From positions 70,036-115,922 of the forward strand of contig DFIN01000032.1 in the NCBI GenBank assembly GCA_002372135.1: a DNA stretch of 45,887 bases, read 5' to 3'. Below, piece after piece: positions 16,668 through 24,555 of this stretch; within the stretch, counting starts at the first letter, position 1, and the number at the start of each line of letters is the position of its first letter. Both the position numbers and the translations under genes were made by a program. This stretch comes from Bacteroidales bacterium UBA3696. GTDB lineage: Bacteria; Bacteroidota; Bacteroidia; Bacteroidales; Paludibacteraceae. Below the pieces are notes generated by a model. That model was not told the origin of the DNA, searched no databases, and saw only the letters and a program-made list of their open reading frames with translations.

Positions 16668-16775
16668 CTAAAATGAACCGTTCTTTTCATAGAATGGAAT
16701 AGTAGAAAGATAGGCATCAACAGTGATATACCGAAAAACGGAACGCCCTACCTCGTTCTTTAACGGTCGTGCCAT
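16668..16775 (-). pseudogene. C-terminal remnant of a GNAT acetyltransferase (probable toxin partner)
   Basis: A 35-codon frame from ATG at 16775 to TAG at 16668 contains RYITVDAYLSTIPFYEKNG. That matches the last helix and strand of GNAT acetyltransferases, where relatives read roughly RFITVDAY...FYEKNGF followed by FLS. About 110-120 residues of the usual N-terminal part, including the acetyl-CoA loop, are missing. Just after YEKNG the frame breaks; a +1 shift would continue VHFSLSTRK, which resembles the expected continuation, so a frameshift is likely too. It lies in the position and orientation expected for a toxin gene after the antitoxin-like gene. A promoter and a GGAG at about 8 nt precede its ATG, so a short peptide could still be made. 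The GNAT assignment rests on one motif. Confidence 0.6.
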
Positions 16776-16830
16776 AGTTGTGTTTCTCCGTTTATTGAGT
16801 TGTGAAATATCTTTTTCTATTTTTTGACGG

Positions 16831-16862
16831 CAAAGATACGAGTGATTTCGTAATTACACAAA
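16831..16862 (-). promoter_or_regulatory. Promoter inside the decayed antitoxin/GNAT locus
   Basis: TTTG (16859-16862), 20 nt, then TATCTTTG (16831-16838) on the minus strand is a perfect consensus match. Transcription from about 16825 would cross the GNAT remnant and the palindrome. No intact gene lies between it and the tig promoter, so the product would be a short RNA, a 35-residue peptide, or extra read-through into tig. Confidence 0.55.
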
Positions 16863-16902
16863 CTTATTGTGCTTCTTTATCTAAAAGCAGTCTATCTACA
16901 AA

Positions 16903-17127
16903 TTAATCAACCGTTTTATCAGCACGCATTTCGATATATTTCCCTTCCGCTGCCTGTGTGCTGGAACGATCCAATTTGCGGCGGAATTCTTCTTCCGTGA
17001 ACAATGTGTCGTCCTGCTTCTTTTCAAGCAAGCGATGCACATATCGCGAGAGTTGCTTCATCATGCCTTCATCTTCAGCGACATAACTGAGTTCTCTCAA
17101 AAATTCGGGATTTAAAGTCGTTACCAT
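16903..17127 (-). CDS. Small antitoxin-like protein, partner apparently lost
   Basis: A 74-residue protein from ATG at 17127 (MVTTLNPEFLRELSYVAEDE). It has a Shine-Dalgarno-like AGGAG 8-9 nt upstream and a -7 promoter element about 22 nt upstream. I do not recognise a named family with certainty. What can be seen is a helical N-terminal half ending in LSRYVHRLLEKK, and a tail FTEEEFRRKLDRSSTQAAEG. The tail has the look of the toxin-neutralising C-terminus of addiction-module antitoxins (a short ...EEF...LD.S......G pattern). The next sequence downstream on the same strand is a GNAT remnant and not an intact toxin. No other coding sequence lies near. An ordinary orphan regulator is the alternative. 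Confidence 0.65.
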   Translation of the reverse strand: MVTTLNPEFLRELSYVAEDEGMMKQLSRYVHRLLEKKQDDTLFTEEEFRRKLDRSSTQAAEGKYIEMRADKTVD

Positions 17128-17148
17128 AGTAGTTTCTCCTTTCGGCGA

Positions 17149-17156
17149 CAAAGATA
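17149..17156 (-). promoter_or_regulatory. -7 element of the antitoxin-like gene
   Basis: TATCTTTG on the minus strand matches the -7 consensus, with a predicted start about 16 nt before the ATG at 17127. No TTTG is found at 19-21 nt upstream, so the promoter is half-consensus. Confidence 0.45.
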
Positions 17157-17274
17157 GTGTGTCTGTGAGGATTGTATAAGTGATTGCAATGATTTTGTGT
17201 GATTTTATGGAGTGCAGACTTCTCTGTTTTTATACCGGCGTGGATATTGAATTCCATATCATTGTCACACAAAA

Positions 17275-17362
17275 CTGCCAAAATGGCAGAAAAGGAGGAT
17301 TCATTATTGTATGGCACAAGATTTGTCAGTTCTTTAGCGAGTCTGCCGTCCCAAAAGGCAGA
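17275..17362 (+). promoter_or_regulatory. dnaK upstream region with two related inverted repeats
   Basis: In the 279-bp gap before dnaK I find no TAnnTTTG promoter on the plus strand. Instead there is CTGCCA-AAA-TGGCAG (17275-17289) and TCTGCC-N9-GGCAGA (17342-17362), which share the CTGCC/GGCAG arms. Between them TGGCACA-N4-TTGT (17312-17326) resembles a sigma-54 -24/-12 element, with GT where GC is usual. It is not the CIRCE element. The repeats are likely operator or alternative-sigma signals for heat-shock control, but no regulator can be named from the sequence. Confidence 0.4.
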
Positions 17363-17406
17363 TCGAAACAAAAAAAATGAAAATTTAATTTAGAAAGGAT
17401 ACAACT

Positions 17407-19356
17407 ATGAGTAAGATTATTGGTATCGACTTAGGAACAACTAATTCCTGCGTAGCAGTAATGGAAGGCGGTAAGCCGCAAGTAATCACCAACAGCGAGG
17501 GTAAACGCACCACACCTTCGGTAGTAGGTTTTGTAGAAGGCGGTGAGCGCAAGGTGGGCGACCCTGCCAAGCGTCAAGCCATCACCAACCCATTGAAGAC
17601 CGTCAATTCTATAAAGCGTTTTATGGGCGAGCCTTACGACCGCTTGTCCAACGAGATTGCGCGTGTACCTTATAAGGTAGTGCGTGGTGATAATAACACT
17701 GCCCGCGTGGACATCGACGGACGACTCTATACACCGCAAGAAATCAGTGCCATTATCCTGCAAAAGATGAAAAAGACTGCCGAAGACTATCTTGGCACAG
17801 AGGTAACGGATGCTGTTATCACCGTACCTGCCTACTTCTCGGACAGCCAACGTCAAGCCACCAAAGAAGCCGGCGAGATTGCCGGTCTGCATGTGCAGCG
17901 TATCGTGAACGAGCCTACCGCAGCCGCCTTGGCTTTCGGTTTGGACAAGTTCAAGAAAGATATGAAAATTGTGGTCTTTGACTGCGGCGGCGGTACGCAC
18001 GATGTGAGCGTGCTGGATATGGGTGACGGTGTGTTTGAGGTAAAAGCCACAGACGGTGATACCCACCTCGGTGGTGATGATTTCGACCATCGTATCATTG
18101 ATTGGTTGGTTGATGAGTTCAAGAAGGACAATGCAGGTGCTGACCTGAGCAAAGACCCGATGGCTATGCAACGTCTGAAAGAGGCTGCCGAGAAAGCCAA
18201 GATAGAACTTTCTAATACTACCTCTACCGAAATCAACCTGCCGTATATTATGCCCGTGGACGGTGTGCCCTGCCACTTGGTAAAGACCCTGACTCGCGCT
18301 AAATTTGAGCAACTCATTGACGACCTTATCCAACGCACCATTGCTCCTTGCCGTACGGCTCTTGAGCATGCAGGCTACAAGACAAGCGATATTGACGAGG
18401 TTCTGCTCGTGGGCGGTTCAACCCGTATCCCGGCTATCCAAGCAGCCGTGGAGAAGTTCTTCGGCAAAGCACCGAATAAGTCCATCAACCCGGACGAAGT
18501 GGTAGCCATCGGAGCCGCTATACAAGGTGGTATCTTGGCACACGATGAAGGTCTGAAAGACGTAGTCCTGTTGGATGTTACTCCGTTGAGCCTTGGTATT
18601 GAGACCATGGGCGGCGTGATGACCCGCATGATTGAGGCGAACACCACGATTCCGACCAAGAAGTCCGAGATTTTCTCCACCGCCGTGGATAACCAACCTT
18701 CGGTAGAGATTAAGGTATTGCAAGGCGAACGCCCCATGGCAGCCCAGAACAAACAAATCGGTATCTTCCACTTGGACGGCATTATGCCCGCTCGCCGTGG
18801 CGAACCACAGATTGAAGTAACCTTCGACATAGATGCCAACGGTATATTGAGCGTATCCGCCAAGGATAAAGCCACCGGCAAAGAGCAGTCAGTCCGCATT
18901 GAGGCTTCCAGCGGTTTGAGCGATGAGGAGATCAAGCGCATGAAAGCCGAAGCCGAAGCTAATGCCGAAGCCGACAAGAAAGAGAAAGAGCGTGTGGAGA
19001 AACTGAACAAAGCCGACGCCACCATCTTCCAGACCGAAAAGCAGTTGCAAGAGTTGGGCGACAAGATTCCTGCCGACAAGAAAGCACCTATTGAGACAGC
19101 ATTGAAGAACCTCAAAGAAGCATACGAGAAGAAAGATGCGGATGCCTGTGAACGCTATAACAACGAACTGATGACAGCTTTCCAAGCCGCATCACAAGAG
19201 ATGTACAACGCAGCCAATGCAGCCGGCGGACAGCAGGGCAATCCGCAACAAGGTCCTTTCGGCGGACAAAACGGTCCGTTCAGCGGCCAACAGGGCAATA
19301 ATGGCAATTCCAATAACGGCGGTGCTGAGGATGTAGATTTTGAAGAGGTGAAATAA
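17407..19356 (+). CDS. dnaK: Hsp70 chaperone DnaK
   Basis: DnaK is the ATP-driven Hsp70 chaperone. The 649-residue protein starts MSKIIGIDLGTTNSCVAVME and has the expected SDSQRQATKEAG, VNEPTAAALAFG, LLVGGSTRIPAIQ and DVTPLSLGIETMGGVMT motifs. The substrate-binding domain, the lid helices and a Gly/Gln/Asn-rich linker ending EDVDFEEVK are all present. Two changes stand out in the second phosphate loop: VFDCGGGTHDVSVLD has Cys193 and His198 where almost all DnaK have Leu and Phe (DLGGGTFD). The Thr between them, the autophosphorylation site, is kept. No grpE or dnaJ is adjacent. A weak AGAAAGGAT precedes the ATG. The gene is monocistronic, ending in a strong terminator. Confidence 0.97.
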   Translation: MSKIIGIDLGTTNSCVAVMEGGKPQVITNSEGKRTTPSVVGFVEGGERKVGDPAKRQAITNPLKTVNSIKRFMGEPYDRLSNEIARVPYKVVRGDNNTARVDIDGRLYTPQEISAIILQKMKKTAEDYLGTEVTDAVITVPAYFSDSQRQATKEAGEIAGLHVQRIVNEPTAAALAFGLDKFKKDMKIVVFDCGGGTHDVSVLDMGDGVFEVKATDGDTHLGGDDFDHRIIDWLVDEFKKDNAGADLSKDPMAMQRLKEAAEKAKIELSNTTSTEINLPYIMPVDGVPCHLVKTLTRAKFEQLIDDLIQRTIAPCRTALEHAGYKTSDIDEVLLVGGSTRIPAIQAAVEKFFGKAPNKSINPDEVVAIGAAIQGGILAHDEGLKDVVLLDVTPLSLGIETMGGVMTRMIEANTTIPTKKSEIFSTAVDNQPSVEIKVLQGERPMAAQNKQIGIFHLDGIMPARRGEPQIEVTFDIDANGILSVSAKDKATGKEQSVRIEASSGLSDEEIKRMKAEAEANAEADKKEKERVEKLNKADATIFQTEKQLQELGDKIPADKKAPIETALKNLKEAYEKKDADACERYNNELMTAFQAASQEMYNAANAAGGQQGNPQQGPFGGQNGPFSGQQGNNGNSNNGGAEDVDFEEVK

Positions 19357-19377
19357 AAACACTGCCGTTATAAATCA

Positions 19378-19417
19378 AAAAGTGAAGTCATAATTGCTTA
19401 TGACTTCACTTTTTTTC
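19378..19417 (+). terminator. Intrinsic terminator of dnaK
   Basis: AAAAGTGAAGTCATAA and its complement TTATGACTTCACTTTT pair around a short loop (TTGC), and a run of Ts follows the right arm. It starts about 20 bp after the dnaK stop. The A-run before and T-run after make it usable in both directions, but only dnaK needs it. Confidence 0.9.
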
Positions 19418-19448
19418 GTAAATACGATAAAAAAACTGATTTTTTATT

Positions 19449-19456
19449 TACTTTTG
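19449..19456 (+). promoter_or_regulatory. -7 element of glmS
   Basis: TACTTTTG matches the Bacteroidetes -7 element and lies 24 bp before the glmS ATG. No TTTG is present at the correct distance upstream. No glmS ribozyme is expected in so short a leader. Confidence 0.5.
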
Positions 19457-19480
19457 CCGCGTTAATTAAGACAGATAGAT

Positions 19481-21313
19481 ATGTGCGGCATAGTAGGATA
19501 TGTGGGGAAACGCAAGGCGTATCCCGTTCTAATAAAAGGTTTACATCGTTTGGAGTATCGCGGCTATGATAGTGCCGGTGTGGCATTGCTGAGCAATCAG
19601 CATAGGCTGAATGTCTATAAATCACAGGGGAAAGTATCGGTTTTGGAAGACACGGCTCACAATCAAGACCTGAGCGGCAATATAGGCATAGCGCATACCC
19701 GTTGGGCGACTCACGGCGAACCCAGTCATCGCAATTCCCACCCTCATACTTCACGCTCCGGTCGTTTGGCTATGGTGCATAATGGCATTATAGAAAACTA
19801 TGCCGAACTGAAACAACTCCTACTGGATGCCGGCTATACATTCAAGAGTGATACGGATACGGAGGTTGTTGTTCAGCTCATTGAGTATCTGCAAGAATCA
19901 CTTCAACTATCTTTTGTTGATTCCGTACAGAAAGCATTGCAAAAGGTCGTGGGTTCGTATGCCATAGCCGTGTTGGATGAATCAGAACCTGACACACTTG
20001 TAGCAGCGCGCAAAGGCAGTCCGCTGGTAGTCGGTGTGGGTGACGACGAACTGTTTTTAGGCTCGGACGCTTCTCCCATTGTGGAATACACGAATCGGGT
20101 TATTTATTTGGAAGACGAGGATATGGTTGTACTTCAAGCTGGTTTCACAACATCCGAGCCAAAGATTACGCTAATGACCATTCACGGTGAAGCGAAAGAG
20201 CCGAACATACAGCAGGTGACGATGAATGTAAGCGAGTTGGAAAAAGGAGGATACGACCACTATATGCTCAAAGAGATCTGCGAGCAACCTCACTCGCTAC
20301 GATGCTGTATAGAGTCCGCCAAACAATCCTTAACGCCCCAAACGATAGAGTTGCTGAACGCCAATCGCATATTGATAACCGCCTGCGGCACATCGTGGCA
20401 TGCGGGATTGGTAGGCAAATATGCCATCGAACAACTGGCACGTCTTCCTGTGGAAGTGGAGCACGCTTCCGAATTTCGCTACCGACAGCCTGTGATTAGC
20501 AAGGGGGACATAGTGGTTGCCATTTCCCAATCCGGCGAAACGGCTGACACATTGGCAGCCATTGAATTAGCAAGGCGAGAAGGAGCAAAAGTACTAAGTA
20601 TATGCAATGTGGTGGGGTCATCCATACCTCGTGCATCGGATGCCGTGGTATATACAATGGTAGGTCCAGAGATTGGCGTTGCCTCCACCAAGGCATTCAC
20701 CGCCCAAGTGGCAGTACTGATGATGATGGCTCTCCGATTGGGTCATGCACGGGGTAAGTTAGACGAACCTCTCTATACGGCATTAACGACAGAGATGGAC
20801 GAGTTGCCGTCTAAAATAGAGTCCGCTATCCGGCAACGCGAGTCTATTCGTCGTATGGCTCAAACCCTTTCGTTTGCACAAAGTTGTATTTATATGGGAC
20901 GCGGTTACAACTATCCCGTAGCCTTAGAGGGTGCACTCAAATTGAAAGAAATCAGTTATATCCATGCGGAAGGTTATCCCGCCGCTGAAATGAAACACGG
21001 TCCGATAGCCCTTATTTCGCAAGAAATGCCGGTGGTAACCATTGCCCCACAAGGGAGCATATATGACAAATTGGTAAGCAATGTACAAGAAGTGTGCGCT
21101 CGTCACGGGCGAGTAATGGCAATCGTTACGGAAGGGGATACGCAAGTAAGTAAGATGGCAGATTCGATTATTACCATACCCAAAGTATCGGAATGTCTTA
21201 GTCCGATTGTTACGATTGTTCCCTTGCAGTTGTTGTCCTATTACGTGGCATGTATCAAAGGCTGCGATGTGGATCAGCCGCGCAACCTTGCCAAATCGGT
21301 AACTGTGGAGTAA
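19481..21313 (+). CDS. glmS: Glutamine-fructose-6-phosphate aminotransferase (isomerizing)
   Basis: GlmS makes glucosamine-6-phosphate, the first step to UDP-GlcNAc. The 610-residue protein starts with the catalytic Cys (MCGIVGYVGKRKAYPVL) of the glutaminase domain, followed by LEYRGYDSAGVAL, IAHTRWATHGEPSHRNSHPH and VVHNGIIENY-type segments. Two SIS sugar-isomerase domains follow (ACGTSWHAGLVGKY, AISQSGETADTLAA, GRGYNYPVALEGALKLKEIS, AEGYPAAEMKHGPIALI). The C-terminus NLAKSVTVE is the family's conserved end. It is convergent with murA, only 6 bp apart, with no clear terminator hairpin between. Confidence 0.97.
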   Translation: MCGIVGYVGKRKAYPVLIKGLHRLEYRGYDSAGVALLSNQHRLNVYKSQGKVSVLEDTAHNQDLSGNIGIAHTRWATHGEPSHRNSHPHTSRSGRLAMVHNGIIENYAELKQLLLDAGYTFKSDTDTEVVVQLIEYLQESLQLSFVDSVQKALQKVVGSYAIAVLDESEPDTLVAARKGSPLVVGVGDDELFLGSDASPIVEYTNRVIYLEDEDMVVLQAGFTTSEPKITLMTIHGEAKEPNIQQVTMNVSELEKGGYDHYMLKEICEQPHSLRCCIESAKQSLTPQTIELLNANRILITACGTSWHAGLVGKYAIEQLARLPVEVEHASEFRYRQPVISKGDIVVAISQSGETADTLAAIELARREGAKVLSICNVVGSSIPRASDAVVYTMVGPEIGVASTKAFTAQVAVLMMMALRLGHARGKLDEPLYTALTTEMDELPSKIESAIRQRESIRRMAQTLSFAQSCIYMGRGYNYPVALEGALKLKEISYIHAEGYPAAEMKHGPIALISQEMPVVTIAPQGSIYDKLVSNVQEVCARHGRVMAIVTEGDTQVSKMADSIITIPKVSECLSPIVTIVPLQLLSYYVACIKGCDVDQPRNLAKSVTVE

Positions 21314-21319
21314 AAAAAA

Positions 21320-22651
21320 TCAGGGTATCCGTTTTATATCGGCTCCTAATAAATTCAGCCGCTTCTCTATTTGCTCATAGCCACGGTCTATTTGGTCAAT
21401 ATGGTCAATGCGTGATGTTCCGTCGGCAGCCATAGCGGCAATGAGCATGGCTATTCCTGCCCGTATATCCGGCGAAGTCATATTATTGGGTCGTAACCGT
21501 ATCTGGTGGTCATGTCCGATGACAACGGCTCGGTGGGGATCACAGAGAATAATTTGCGCCCCCATATCAATCAGTTTATCTACGAAGAAGAGTCGACTTT
21601 CAAACATTTTTTGGTGTATGAGCACGCTTCCTTTGGCTTGCGTTGCCACCACGAGGAGCACACTCAGCAAGTCAGGTGTCAGCCCGGGCCACGGAGCGTC
21701 CGCTAAATGGAGGATACTGCCGTCCATAAAAGAGTCAATCTGATAATGCTCTTGCGGAGGGATATACAAGTCATCTCCTTGCTGCTGTAAACATATTCCC
21801 AATCGACGGAATGTATCGGGTATAATACCTAAGTTAGGGATAGACACATTCTTGATGGTTAGTTCGGACTGCGTAATAGCCGCCATACCGATAAATGACC
21901 CGACTTCAATCATATCGGGGAGCAATGTATGGACGGTTCCGCCCAATTGTTCCACACCATGAATGGTAAGCAGATTACTTCCCACACCGTTTATTTGCGC
22001 CCCCATCCGATTGAGCATACGGCATAGTTGCTGTATATAGGGTTCGCAGGCGGCATTATAGATGGTTGTTACACCTTGTGCGGTTACAGCAGCCATAATG
22101 ATATTGGCGGTTCCGGTCACCGATGCCTCGTCCAAAAGCATATACGTACCTCGAAGGGTGTTGCATGAATGGGACGCACCTTCCGATGGGGCTGTAAAGG
22201 TATAGGCCTGTAAAGCAGTATTATAATTATAGGATGCGCCAAGGCTCAGCAACCCTTGGAAATGGGTATCCAACCGCCTACGCCCAATCTTATCTCCTCC
22301 GGGTTTTGCATACATAACTTGTCCCATCCTTGCCAGAAGCGGACCTATCAGCATCACCGAACCGCGCAGCCGATTGCAACGAGCTCGGAAATCGCTACTC
22401 ATCAGATAGTCTGAGTCAAGCCGGTCGGCACAGAACGTACAACTTCTTCCTTCACGTTTAACCTCTACACCCATGGACTGTAGCAAATCAATAAGATTAT
22501 TTACATCCAATATATCGGGCAAGTTGTGAATAGTCACTTCCTCGCTTGTTAGCAATACGGCACAAAGTACCTGCAGTGCCTCATTCTTTGCACCGGCGGG
22601 TGTAATACTTCCCCGTAGGCGATGACCGCCCTCTACAATAAAACTGGCCAT
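21320..22651 (-). CDS. murA: UDP-GlcNAc 1-carboxyvinyltransferase MurA, Asp at the fosfomycin site
   Basis: MurA adds enolpyruvate to UDP-GlcNAc, the first committed step to peptidoglycan. The 443-residue protein has GAKNEALQVLCAVLLTSEEV, RLRGSVMLIGPLLARMG and the active loop AKPGGDKIGRRRLDTHF. In E. coli that loop reads GGC with catalytic Cys115; here the residue is Asp120. A Cys-to-Asp change there blocks covalent attack by fosfomycin, and Asp MurA enzymes are known to be natural and active in several groups, including as I recall the Bacteroidetes. The rest is normal (ADAPWPGLTPDLLSVLLVVATQAKG-like region). It is the last gene of the large minus-strand block, 2 bp after murB. Confidence 0.96.
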   Translation of the reverse strand: MASFIVEGGHRLRGSITPAGAKNEALQVLCAVLLTSEEVTIHNLPDILDVNNLIDLLQSMGVEVKREGRSCTFCADRLDSDYLMSSDFRARCNRLRGSVMLIGPLLARMGQVMYAKPGGDKIGRRRLDTHFQGLLSLGASYNYNTALQAYTFTAPSEGASHSCNTLRGTYMLLDEASVTGTANIIMAAVTAQGVTTIYNAACEPYIQQLCRMLNRMGAQINGVGSNLLTIHGVEQLGGTVHTLLPDMIEVGSFIGMAAITQSELTIKNVSIPNLGIIPDTFRRLGICLQQQGDDLYIPPQEHYQIDSFMDGSILHLADAPWPGLTPDLLSVLLVVATQAKGSVLIHQKMFESRLFFVDKLIDMGAQIILCDPHRAVVIGHDHQIRLRPNNMTSPDIRAGIAMLIAAMAADGTSRIDHIDQIDRGYEQIEKRLNLLGADIKRIP

Positions 22652-22652
22652 A

Positions 22653-23672
22653 CTAAATATAGATTACTTCACGTTGCAATTCAATACCAAACTGCCGGTT
22701 CACGCGATTGACAATCATCTGCGCTAACTGTACGATATCTTGCGGTTCGGCGTTGTGCTGATTAACCAGCACGAGGGGTTGTGGTTGCCATACGGTTGCA
22801 TCTCCGACTGCAAAAGATTTACAGCCGCTTTTCTCTATAAGCCACGCAGCAGGTATCTTATATTCCGATCCATCTCCCACAGAATAAGAGGGTATGTCAA
22901 TATACGAGTGAGAGAGGTTGTTATACACGTCTTTAGAAACAACGGGGTTTTTGAAAAACGAACCGGCACTGCCTACTTTATGGACATCAGGCAGTTTGGA
23001 TTGTCTGATACGAATAACGGCTTGCCGAATTTGATTGGCAGTGGGTTGCGATGGCAGTTGTTGACTCAACTGACCGTATTCGAGATGATAGACAGGTTGT
23101 TTGGAAAGGCGATAGGTTACAGCTGATACGATATACTTTTTTCCTTGACCATGCTTGAAACAACTATCCCGATATCCAAATCGGCAATCGGCTTGCGAAA
23201 GAGTTATCTCGTTCAGGTCTTGAATATTCAACACACGCACTTGATCTATGACATCCTTGGCTTCCACGCCATAGGCACCCACATTCTGCACTGCACTTGC
23301 CCCTACGGTACCCGGTATATAGCTTAGATTCTCCAGACCGTAGAGTTGCATGTCGGTCAGTTGGGCTATCAAATCATCCATACAGAGTCCGGCATCCGCC
23401 TCAATGAAGACTTCATCGGCAGTTTCTCGGACAGCACGCGCACGACGCATAGAAGAACGCAATAACACTCCCTCGAAATCCTTTGTAAAGAGCAAATTGC
23501 TACCCTCCCCTATACAAAGCACAGGTATATTTTTATTGCCAAACAACTCGGCTTTATGCTGCAAGATATACCTCAGTTCGTCGGTTGACTCATATACCGC
23601 CAAGAACCGAGCCCTCCCATTCATACGGAACGTATTGAGAGGCAGAATAGATATATTTTCTTGTATATTCAT
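22653..23672 (-). CDS. murB: UDP-N-acetylenolpyruvoylglucosamine reductase MurB
   Basis: MurB reduces the enolpyruvyl group with NADPH through FAD to form UDP-MurNAc, the step after MurA. The 339-residue protein starts at ATG 23672 (MNIQENISILPLNTF). FAD-binding motifs are clear: VLCIGEGSNLLFTKDFEG, then LSYIPGTVGASAVQNVGAYGVE. The C-terminal domain has YRDSCFKH and KVGSAGSFFKNPVV, whose Ser is the proton donor, as well as AAWLIEKSGCK and LVLVNQHNAEPQDI. It starts immediately after the kinase gene and ends 2 bp before murA. Confidence 0.96.
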   Translation of the reverse strand: MNIQENISILPLNTFRMNGRARFLAVYESTDELRYILQHKAELFGNKNIPVLCIGEGSNLLFTKDFEGVLLRSSMRRARAVRETADEVFIEADAGLCMDDLIAQLTDMQLYGLENLSYIPGTVGASAVQNVGAYGVEAKDVIDQVRVLNIQDLNEITLSQADCRFGYRDSCFKHGQGKKYIVSAVTYRLSKQPVYHLEYGQLSQQLPSQPTANQIRQAVIRIRQSKLPDVHKVGSAGSFFKNPVVSKDVYNNLSHSYIDIPSYSVGDGSEYKIPAAWLIEKSGCKSFAVGDATVWQPQPLVLVNQHNAEPQDIVQLAQMIVNRVNRQFGIELQREVIYI

Positions 23673-23673
23673 A

Positions 23674-24555
23674 TTACGTAGTAGGGCGGGCATCTGACTT
23701 ATGGTATTGCTTCAAACCCTCAATAGGATCCTGAAGAATGCACGACAAGGTCATACCATAATCTTTCAATACGCGAATTAAGATATCCTGATAGTGATAG
23801 GCAATTGACCCCACAAAGCCCACCGGCATACTCTCTTTCTGCGCATCCGAATGATAGTATTGCAGCAAGTTACGCTGTACGAATTGTTCAAAATGCTGAT
23901 ACAGCAGTTTTTGGATGGCAGGATGATTGATATGTTCCTTACAGAACGGGCTGAAAGATGCCAAAAAGCGATTGGGCATAGGCTGCCGATAGACCCGCTC
24001 AATGATGTCGGCTTGTGTGAGACCATATTGTGTCAAAAAGGCTTGCTGTACATCCACGGGTAACTGGTTTTTGAGGACATCGGCTACTAATCGTTTGCCA
24101 AGTACAGCCCCACTTCCTTCGTCTCCTAATATAAATCCGAGAGCGGGCACCTGACGCACAATCTTCTCGCCGTCATACTGCGCGCTATTACTTCCCGTAC
24201 CCAGTATGCAGGCTATACCTTCCGAGCGATTGAGCAAACCGCGTGCTGCGCCTACTATATCGGAGAACACACTGATTTGATGTACGGGCAGTCCGCTATG
24301 TTGCACAGCCTGTTCCACTATCGGGCTCTTTTCGGGCGTACAACCGGCTCCATAAAAAAAGAGTTGGGTAATGGTACCCGCCCAAAGCTGCTGCCCCAAT
24401 TGAGGCAAAAGCTGATAATCCACCACATTCTGGATTTGCTCCGTTGTGAGAAAAAACGGGTTGATACCATCCGTAAAGTAGTCCTGGCTATGCCCGGACG
24501 CAGTAAGCAGACACCAATGAGTCTTGGTTGAACCTGAATCAGCGATTAGTATCAT
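23674..24555 (-). CDS. N-acetylglucosamine-kinase-like protein (BadF/BadG/BcrA/BcrD ATPase family)
   Basis: A 293-residue ASKHA-fold kinase. Phosphate-1 is MILIADSGSTKTHWCLL. The adenosine and phosphate-2 parts are CILGTGSNSAQYDG and LGFILGDEGSGAVLGKRLVADVL, and VGFVGSIAYHYQDIL ends the domain. This pattern is that of bacterial N-acetylglucosamine kinases, which phosphorylate GlcNAc released in cell-wall turnover; substrate is inferred from family and from murB and murA downstream. It overlaps coaX by 17 bp at its start and is followed by murB, so the three are surely co-transcribed. Recycling of GlcNAc into the GlmS/MurA pathway is the likely job. Another sugar substrate is possible. Confidence 0.8.
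   Translation of the reverse strand: MILIADSGSTKTHWCLLTASGHSQDYFTDGINPFFLTTEQIQNVVDYQLLPQLGQQLWAGTITQLFFYGAGCTPEKSPIVEQAVQHSGLPVHQISVFSDIVGAARGLLNRSEGIACILGTGSNSAQYDGEKIVRQVPALGFILGDEGSGAVLGKRLVADVLKNQLPVDVQQAFLTQYGLTQADIIERVYRQPMPNRFLASFSPFCKEHINHPAIQKLLYQHFEQFVQRNLLQYYHSDAQKESMPVGFVGSIAYHYQDILIRVLKDYGMTLSCILQDPIEGLKQYHKSDARPTT

Noticed and set aside
16517..16720. A 67-codon frame on the minus strand across the palindrome
   Set aside because: Most of it is palindrome and promoter sequence; only the part VHFSLSTRK may be the shifted end of the GNAT remnant.
17152..17406. CIRCE operator for HrcA before dnaK
   Set aside because: No TTAGCACTC-N9-GAGTGCTAA or close variant is present; the palindromes there have other arms.
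17431..18369. A 312-codon open frame on the minus strand
   Set aside because: Antisense to dnaK, where long mirror frames are well known to arise from codon bias; no motif and no start signals.
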